Positions 1 through 4,242 of a DNA stretch of 5,697 nucleotides are shown one piece after another (the stretch's first letter is position 1; the number at the start of each line of letters is the position of its first letter). Position numbers and translations under genes: made by a program. The notes under the pieces are model-generated. The model was not told the origin of the DNA. It worked only from the letters and a program-made list of their open reading frames with translations, and made no database searches. The DNA lies in the NCBI GenBank assembly GCA_014379795.1, contig JACMLC010000743.1, forward strand, positions 1 to 5,697. The letters run 5' to 3'. Source of the DNA: Pyrinomonadaceae bacterium (GTDB lineage: Bacteria > Acidobacteriota > Blastocatellia > Pyrinomonadales > Pyrinomonadaceae).

Positions 1-564
1 ATCAGCGCCATCAAGATTGCCGCCGAAGCCATCACGGCGATGAAGCTCGGACGAATTGACCACGAGACGACAGCCAACATCGGCGTCATAGAGGGCGGCA
101 AAGCGACCAACATCGTCACCAATCTCGTCGTCCTCAAAGGAGAGGCGCGCTCCCTTAGCGAAGAGAAGCTCAAAGCGCAATGCGATCACATGGTCAAGTG
201 TTTTGAAGATGCTGCCGCAAAATATGAAGTGACCGTCGCGGGAAAGACTACGAAAGCGCGCGTCGAATCAAACGTCTCGGCGGAATATTATGCGATGGAT
301 GTTCCGGACAGCTCTCATGTCGTGCAGCTTGTCTTGCAGGCGGCTTCGCGCATGGGGCTTGAGGTCAAGACGATGGCTTCGGGCGGCGGCTGCGACGCCA
401 ACATCTTCAACCGCAAAGGCATAGAGTGCGCCAACCTCGGCACCGGCATGCGCGCCATCCACACCGTCAACGAATGGCTCGACGTGAAAGACATGTACGC
501 CTCTGCCGAAATGACGCTGGAAATTTTAAAGCTCAACGGCGAGATGGCGACCAATCAAGGGTAA
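1..564 (+). CDS. M20-family metallopeptidase, PepT/YqjE-like (5'-truncated)
   Basis: This is the C-terminal 187 residues of a zinc aminopeptidase of the M20 family, closest in style to tripeptide-specific peptidase T and its Bacillus YqjE-like relatives, which release N-terminal residues from small peptides in the cytoplasm. The frame is open to base 1, so the ATG at 40 is internal and the gene starts outside the window. The signature GRIDHETTANIG followed by GGKATNIV (visible residues about 16-38) marks the lid/dimerisation domain. SGGGCDANIF (about 127-136) and AIHTVNE (about 152-158, His encoded at 460-462) belong to the returning catalytic domain; the His is the expected C-terminal metal ligand. 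Family members are about 370-410 aa, so roughly half is missing, including the first metal ligands. Cys replaces the Ser often found in GGGSDAN. It converges on the - strand gene ending at 735. The family is secure; substrate preference is inferred. Confidence 0.9.
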   Translation: MSAIKIAAEAITAMKLGRIDHETTANIGVIEGGKATNIVTNLVVLKGEARSLSEEKLKAQCDHMVKCFEDAAAKYEVTVAGKTTKARVESNVSAEYYAMDVPDSSHVVQLVLQAASRMGLEVKTMASGGGCDANIFNRKGIECANLGTGMRAIHTVNEWLDVKDMYASAEMTLEILKLNGEMATNQG

Positions 565-594
565 GAGGAAAACTGGTGGTCAGCAGAGATATTT

Positions 595-719
595 GAATTG
601 CCTCCAGCTTTAGCTGGAGGGCAAGAGCGCAGAAGATTGGGGCTTTAGCCGCATTGTTCGGCTAAAGCCGATTCTTCTTAAGCCATCCTTAGTCCACTAG
701 CTGAAGCTAGTGGCAATTC
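595..719. repeat. REP/BIME-like palindromic element with three hairpins
   Basis: A compact intergenic palindromic unit lies between two convergent genes. Its ends are an 8-bp inverted repeat, GAATTGCC (595-602) and GGCAATTC (712-719). Inside are three hairpins. The first has 9-bp arms at 601-609 and 612-620 (CCTCCAGCT/AGCTGGAGG). The second has 10-bp arms at 641-650 and 660-669 (GGCTTTAGCC/GGCTAAAGCC), extended beyond a small internal loop by AGAAGA (631-636) with TCTTCT (673-678). The third has 9-bp arms at 694-702 and 705-713 (CCACTAGCT/AGCTAGTGG). All arms are perfect. The architecture resembles REP/BIME elements, which are moved by RAYT (TnpA-REP) transposases and lie in intergenic space; no RAYT gene is visible here. 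Being between two stop codons, it could also end or protect both transcripts, although no T-tract follows any stem. The structure is certain; the mobility class is inferred. Confidence 0.8.
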
Positions 720-734
720 GAAACCCATCTGTGT

Positions 735-1646
735 CTACTTCTTTGCGCTTTCGTCCTTCAACTTGACGACAGTCCACAGCGGCCAGTGGTCTGAGAATCC
801 GATTTTCTTATCAATCCCGTACTTGCCTGCTTCCAGCCCGCGCAGCCACAGCCAATCAAGCTTCAGTTTCAGAATGAACGTCTTCCATGTCGCTTTATCG
901 TTTGGAAAAGGCGTCTCAAAACCTTTCTCTGTGAAGAGGCTTGAGGTGGCTTTGACATCCTTGCCGGTGATGGTATTGAAATCACCCAGCACGACAGCAT
1001 GCTTCGGTTGATGAGCATGAAGATCGTCGAGCACGGCCTTAAATTGTTCGAGCCGTTTTTCATTAGTCGTGCGAGTTTCGGCATGGATTGAGTAGACGCG
1101 CAATTTGTTCTGGCCGATGTGAACGGTGGCTCCGAGCGCGACGCGGCGGCGGCCTCCGGGTCCCGGGTGCGGCAGGACGATGCGTTGCGCGTCCGTTATC
1201 GGAAAGGGACTCAGGATAGCGACGCCTGTTTCCTCTTCCTCCGACTCTTTGCCTTTGGCCTTGGGCGGCGCAGCCCAGGCGTAGTGCATCCCCAACTCTT
1301 CAGCCATCAGGCGCGCGGTGTTCGTATTGCCCGTGCGCTTCTTATTTCGATCAACTTCCTGCAAGCCGATAACGGCAGCCCCGCCAATCTCTTCATCGTT
1401 TTTGAAAACCTTGATTAGCTCACGCAAGTCTTCGCCGCCGCGCCACCGTATGTTGTACTGGACGATCTTGAACTCAATGGTCGCTGCGGCTTTGCTCCCG
1501 GACTTTGCCGCGCCGCCCGTTTCAAGCAGCTTGGCATCCGTCGCGGTCGGTACATCTGCGGCAAGAGAAATGATTTGAGACAGCACGAGAATGAGAATGA
1601 GAAGCGCGGGTAAGATGCGTGTAAAACTTTGTCTTAAAACAAGCAT
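735..1646 (-). CDS. Secreted endonuclease/exonuclease/phosphatase (EEP) family protein
   Basis: A 303-aa protein of the Mg-dependent EEP (DNase I-like) superfamily, whose members cleave phosphodiester or phosphomonoester bonds in nucleic acids, inositol phosphates or sphingomyelin. Residues 1-29 form a signal peptide (basic start, leucine/isoleucine-rich core, cleavage probably after SLA), so it is probably exported to the periplasm or outside. All superfamily motifs are present: QYNIR (Asn65), LQEVD (Glu97, metal ligand), VYSIH (His188), LGDFNT (Asp222, Asn224), LDWLW (Asp264) and the terminal FSDHWP (Asp286, His287). The enzyme therefore looks active; its substrate cannot be read from sequence. 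I place the start at 1646 because it opens directly into the signal peptide and has AAAGGA at 1657-1662, 10 nt upstream. The frame stays open to an ATG at 1865, but those 73 extra codons translate an intergenic-type repeat and would bury the signal peptide. It converges with the M20 gene and diverges from bshB1. Confidence 0.87.
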   Translation of the reverse strand: MLVLRQSFTRILPALLILILVLSQIISLAADVPTATDAKLLETGGAAKSGSKAAATIEFKIVQYNIRWRGGEDLRELIKVFKNDEEIGGAAVIGLQEVDRNKKRTGNTNTARLMAEELGMHYAWAAPPKAKGKESEEEETGVAILSPFPITDAQRIVLPHPGPGGRRRVALGATVHIGQNKLRVYSIHAETRTTNEKRLEQFKAVLDDLHAHQPKHAVVLGDFNTITGKDVKATSSLFTEKGFETPFPNDKATWKTFILKLKLDWLWLRGLEAGKYGIDKKIGFSDHWPLWTVVKLKDESAKK

Positions 1647-1726
1647 CTGCAAGCAATCCTTTAGGTAGTCCGAAGCGGATGAGAAATCTTTAGCGGGGGA
1701 ATGGTCAAGCTTTAATGCCGGAAGTT

Positions 1727-1738
1727 GAAAAGCTTTTC
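1727..1738. repeat. Perfect 12-bp palindrome GAAAAGCTTTTC
   Basis: A self-complementary 12-mer centred on a HindIII-type AAGCTT, about 80 bp upstream of the EEP start. The symmetry continues imperfectly outward (TTG on the left, GCAA on the right, with one extra base). It could be an operator for a dimeric regulator, but a single palindrome of this size can also occur by chance; no second copy was seen in the window. Confidence 0.3.
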
Positions 1739-1810
1739 GCAAGAGTGCGTCAAGATTGTGGCCTCTCCAAGCAGTTTTTGCAACCTTAGAGCGCCTAACA
1801 AAAGCAGAGA

Positions 1811-1830
1811 TTAGCCACAGAGACACGGAG
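1811..1830. repeat. Dispersed intergenic repeat-like sequence (CCACAGAGACACGGAG)
   Basis: TTAGCCACAGAGACACGGAG matches from memory a low-complexity motif of the form ACCACAGAGACACAGAG that occurs between genes in many unrelated bacterial genomes. It is built of degenerate 6-8-base ACACAGAG units. On the - strand it reads as SVSLWLI, a typical false N-terminus in gene predictions. Its presence argues that 1647-1865 is intergenic and not the 5' part of the EEP gene. Genome-wide copy number was not checked. Confidence 0.5.
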
Positions 1831-1906
1831 ATAAGCACAAACATTTTATTTAGCATCTCCTTCATTTACTATTCACTTTTACCTTCTTTGATTCTGTCCG
1901 TCTTGC

Positions 1907-1936
1907 TTGACCATCACGCTCCGGTTAAGCTACATC
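1907..1936 (+). promoter_or_regulatory. Weak candidate promoter for bshB1
   Basis: TTGACC at 1907-1912 is a good -35-like hexamer. With an 18-bp spacer the -10 position would be TACATC (1931-1936), which keeps only three of six consensus bases. Transcription would begin near 1943, leaving a leader of about 35 nt. Offered only because it is the best spaced pair near the bshB1 start. Confidence 0.2.
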
Positions 1937-1976
1937 TTGCAGCAGAGAACTTAGAGAAAGTTTTGATCTTAGAGAG

Positions 1977-2723
1977 ATGACGACACAGGACACAGAGCTT
2001 GATGCGCTGGCGGTTTTCTCGCATCCGGATGATGCGGAGCTGACGGTTGCCGGAACCCTGCTCAGGCTGAAATCTCTGGGCTACAAGACGGGCGTGCTGG
2101 ACATGACGCGCGGCGAGATGGGGACGCGCGGCACGCCGGAAACGCGCGCCGCAGAAGCTGTAGAGGCCGCGCGCGTCCTGAAGCTCGATGTGCGGCTCAA
2201 CCTTGAGCAGCCGGACGGGCACGTCTGGCCGACCGAAGCGGCGCGTAGCACGATGGTGCGCGTGATTCGCATGCACAGGCCGAAAATTATTTTCACTTCA
2301 CACTGGGACGACCCGCACCCGGATCACGCCAACACCTCTCGCATCGTGCGCGAAGCCGCGCGGCTGGCAAGCATGCGCCGCTATGATGAAGAGGCCGGAC
2401 AAGCAGCCACACACGTTCCCGCGCTGGCGCACGCGGTCTACTCGCGCCTCGTCGCGCCTTCCTTTGTCGTAGACGTTTCGGATTTCTGGGAAGAGAAGAT
2501 GCAGGCCATCCGCGCGCACGCCTCGCAGTTTTACAGGGCTGAGTCAAACGAGCCTGAGACGCGCATCAGCTCCGAAGGTTTTCTGCAACAGATCGAATGG
2601 CGCATGCGCTACTACGGCTCGCTGATTGGAGTCGCGGCGGGCGAAGCCTTCTATGTGCGCGAAGCCTTGAATGTAGACGACCCGGTCGCGCTGCTCACAC
2701 GCCCGATGAATATTTATTCCTGA
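1977..2723 (+). CDS. bshB1: Bacillithiol biosynthesis deacetylase BshB1 (PIG-L family)
   Basis: A 248-aa cytoplasmic zinc deacetylase of the PIG-L/LmbE family. BshB1 removes the acetyl group from N-acetylglucosaminyl-malate to give glucosaminyl-malate, the second step of bacillithiol synthesis after BshA and before BshC adds cysteine. Zinc-site motifs are intact: SHPDDAE (His16, catalytic Asp18, Asp19) and HPDH (114-117, His117 the third ligand), with the same 101-residue spacing between first and last ligand as in the Bacillus PIG-L enzyme BcZBP. BshB1-type signatures distinguish it from generic LmbE proteins: DMTRGEMGTRGTPETR (42-57), NLEQPDG (75-81), SHWDDPHPDH and the C-terminal GEAFYVREALNVDDP (222-236). 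Length fits the family (about 230-245). The start is the only ATG after an in-frame stop at 1926, but no Shine-Dalgarno sequence is evident. No bshA or bshC is in view. Other PIG-L deacetylases act on mycothiol precursors or other GlcNAc conjugates, but the motifs favour BshB1. Confidence 0.9.
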   Translation: MTTQDTELDALAVFSHPDDAELTVAGTLLRLKSLGYKTGVLDMTRGEMGTRGTPETRAAEAVEAARVLKLDVRLNLEQPDGHVWPTEAARSTMVRVIRMHRPKIIFTSHWDDPHPDHANTSRIVREAARLASMRRYDEEAGQAATHVPALAHAVYSRLVAPSFVVDVSDFWEEKMQAIRAHASQFYRAESNEPETRISSEGFLQQIEWRMRYYGSLIGVAAGEAFYVREALNVDDPVALLTRPMNIYS

Positions 2724-2754
2724 GCGGCGGACATGCTATTTAAATCCAAGGGAA

Positions 2755-2758
2755 GAGG
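2755..2758 (+). promoter_or_regulatory. Ribosome binding site deciding the CHAT gene start
   Basis: GAGG lies 6 nt before the ATG at 2765 but only 3 nt before an in-frame TTG at 2762. The spacing and codon quality favour ATG 2765, which shortens the longest reading by one residue. Confidence 0.6.
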
Positions 2759-2764
2759 TACTTG

Positions 2765-4159
2765 ATGAAAAAGCTCATCTCGCTCATCCTATGCATCCTG
2801 AGCCTCAGCCAGATTAACGGTTATGCTCAAACCGTTCCGGCTGCCGGAACGGCACAGGTCACACCCGAAGGGCGAGAGTTTGAAGGGGCAGTAGAGAGAT
2901 ACAGAATTGAATTCAGTAAATTGGCGGCTCGCAGAGGAGGAGTGCCTGAAGATGATGCTCTCGTGTTTCAGTTCAGGAAAAAGCTCTTGCCTTTATCCAC
3001 ATCCGATTTAGCCAAAGTCGTTCGTGAAAATTATCCTCAAGACACAAGCATTCTTTTCTATGATTATGAAGCTGGAAGCCTGCGCGCGTGGGTCATTGAC
3101 CAACAAGGCATCAAAGGTTATGCGCAATCAGAGGCCAGCTCAACGCAGATAAAAAAGACCATTATTAATCTCAGACAGGCGCTGGGCATCGAGAAACTGC
3201 AACGCGCGCGCGCGCCGCAAAATCGGGTATTAGAACAAGAAGAAGACGACCCGCCACCCGCCGCTGCGCAGCAAGCTGTAAATATAGCTCAAGCCATCAA
3301 GAGTCTGACTGCATTGCTGTTGCCGCCAAACATCGCCAAGGCTTTAGCGTCAACCAGACATGTGATCGTCGTCCCGGTTTTAGAAATCGGCCTTGTTCCT
3401 TTTGCCGTCTTGCAGCCTTTCGGAGCGGAAGAATTCTTAATTGACCGCATGTCAATTTCTTTCGCTCCAAGCCTCTTTGATGTGACGGCTGAAAAACCCG
3501 AACCGTGGTCAGCGAAATTCAATCATCCCTTAATCGTGGGTAACCCGCAGTTCACAGATAAGAGTAAGTGGAAAATTCCGGCCCTGCCCGGCGCAGAGGA
3601 AGAAGCGATTGCCGTCGCGAACTTGCTGCAAACCAAACCGCTCATCGGAAAAGCGGCCACCAAGCAGATGGTTCTCACGCAAATTGGTGATGCCGACCTG
3701 CTCTATTTTGCCACGCACGGCGTAGGGGACACCAAAAATTCCCGCAACAAAAGTTTTTTGGTCTTTGGCTTTACAGAAAGTGATTTGGGTTTTTGGAGTA
3801 TGGAAGAGATACTTAACAGCCATCAAAAATGGGGAGTTATCTCAGGCAACAAAATCAGATCACCCTTGAAAGCGCGCCTAGCGGTCTTGAGCGCCTGTCA
3901 AACGGGAATCGGTGAAGCATGGAAAGGAGGCGTCTTGTCGCTCGGTCGAACGATGCAAGCCTCCGGGGTTCCGCGCGTGGTGATGAGTTTATGGAATGTC
4001 AGTGATAACGCGACGGTTGATTTAATGAAATCTTTTGTGACCCATTTAGAAAAAGATATTCCGGCAGAAGCCCTCCGAAAGGCGATGCTGAAAACCAGAT
4101 GTGAGCATCCATCCCCGGCACACTGGGCAGCCTTTGTTTATTTCGGCCTGCCATATTGA
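2765..4159 (+). CDS. Secreted CHAT-domain caspase-like cysteine protease
   Basis: A 464-aa protein with a signal peptide (residues 1-21, MKKLISLILCILSL onward, cleavage probably after GYA) followed by a CHAT domain (Caspase HetF Associated with TPRs; clan CD, caspase/separase fold). Residues about 80-145 look like the front lobe of the CHAT fold (SILFYDYEAGSLRAWVID, then a helix ending LRQALGI). A charged, proline-rich linker follows (about 147-170). The catalytic part covers about 198-464: VIVVPVLEIGLVPFAVL, LIVGNPQF, LPGAEEEA, FATHG (His318) and LSACQTG (Cys378), then GGVLSLGRTMQASG, VVMSLWNVSD and WAAFVYFG. The dyad is intact, so cleavage activity after a specific residue is expected, though the substrate is unknown. 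The N-terminal TPR array common in CHAT proteins is absent. It follows bshB1 by 41 bp without an evident terminator, so co-transcription is possible. Its GC content is well below its neighbours', suggesting separate ancestry. Confidence 0.9.
   Translation: MKKLISLILCILSLSQINGYAQTVPAAGTAQVTPEGREFEGAVERYRIEFSKLAARRGGVPEDDALVFQFRKKLLPLSTSDLAKVVRENYPQDTSILFYDYEAGSLRAWVIDQQGIKGYAQSEASSTQIKKTIINLRQALGIEKLQRARAPQNRVLEQEEDDPPPAAAQQAVNIAQAIKSLTALLLPPNIAKALASTRHVIVVPVLEIGLVPFAVLQPFGAEEFLIDRMSISFAPSLFDVTAEKPEPWSAKFNHPLIVGNPQFTDKSKWKIPALPGAEEEAIAVANLLQTKPLIGKAATKQMVLTQIGDADLLYFATHGVGDTKNSRNKSFLVFGFTESDLGFWSMEEILNSHQKWGVISGNKIRSPLKARLAVLSACQTGIGEAWKGGVLSLGRTMQASGVPRVVMSLWNVSDNATVDLMKSFVTHLEKDIPAEALRKAMLKTRCEHPSPAHWAAFVYFGLPY
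2832..2852 (+). repeat. Perfect 9-bp inverted repeat in the early CHAT coding sequence
   Basis: CCGTTCCGG (2832-2840) and CCGGAACGG (2844-2852) are exact reverse complements around a 3-base loop. They lie just after the signal-peptide codons, about 67 nt past the start. In mRNA this would be a strong GC-rich hairpin in an otherwise AT-leaning gene. It encodes the low-constraint stretch TVPAAGTA after the presumed cleavage site. It could slow translation after the signal peptide emerges, attenuate transcription, or be a remnant of an inserted palindrome. Confidence 0.55.
3203..3215. repeat. Alternating CG tract, six and a half CG units
   Basis: An uninterrupted CGCGCGCGCGCGC run inside the CHAT gene, coding part of QRARAPQ in the linker before the catalytic lobe. 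Loss or gain of one 2-bp unit would shift the frame before both catalytic residues. The tract is short for a contingency locus. Confidence 0.5.
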
Positions 4160-4242
4160 AATCTCCGGTGAGCACATAGACGACAATAATCGGAGCTGGT
4201 AACAATGTCCTACGGTTTCTGTCTCTCATAACTCTTTACAAC
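4160..4242. other. Convergent intergenic gap between the CHAT gene and the helical-repeat gene
   Basis: These 83 bases lie between two stop codons. No convincing terminator is visible: the best pairing is CTCCG (4163-4167) with CGGAG (4191-4195) over a 23-base loop and without a following T-run. How the two converging transcripts end cannot be read from the sequence. Confidence 0.5.

Larger units (their letters stand above)
1647..1976. other. Divergent intergenic region between the EEP gene and bshB1
   Basis: These 330 bases separate the two divergent starts and should hold both promoters. Visible contents are a dispersed-repeat-like CACAGAGACACGGAG stretch, a perfect 12-bp palindrome, a weak promoter candidate for bshB1 and AAAGGA ahead of the EEP start; these are listed separately where useful. 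On the - strand most of the region (to 1865) is open in frame with the EEP gene, but I read this as accidental. Nothing resembling a tRNA, a riboswitch or an additional gene was found. Confidence 0.6.

Noticed and set aside
595..719. CRISPR array or tRNA within the hairpin-rich intergenic element
   Set aside because: No regularly spaced identical direct repeats and no cloverleaf; the structure is three separate palindromes.
1119..1418. + strand open frame inside the EEP gene
   Set aside because: No domain content; the opposite strand carries all EEP catalytic motifs in this interval.
1680..1708. Possible - strand promoter for the EEP gene with TTGACC as -35
   Set aside because: At normal spacing the -10 position reads TTCTCA, which hardly matches consensus.
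1914..2276. - strand open frame overlapping the start of bshB1
   Set aside because: His/Arg-rich shadow of bshB1, whose zinc motifs establish the real frame.
2765..2798. Lipoprotein signal in the CHAT protein (LILC near residue 10)
   Set aside because: The residue before Cys is Leu, not Gly/Ala/Ser, and a normal cleavage site follows at GYA.
4163..4195. Possible terminator stem CTCCG/CGGAG after the CHAT gene
   Set aside because: Only 5 bp of pairing, a 23-base loop and no T-tract.
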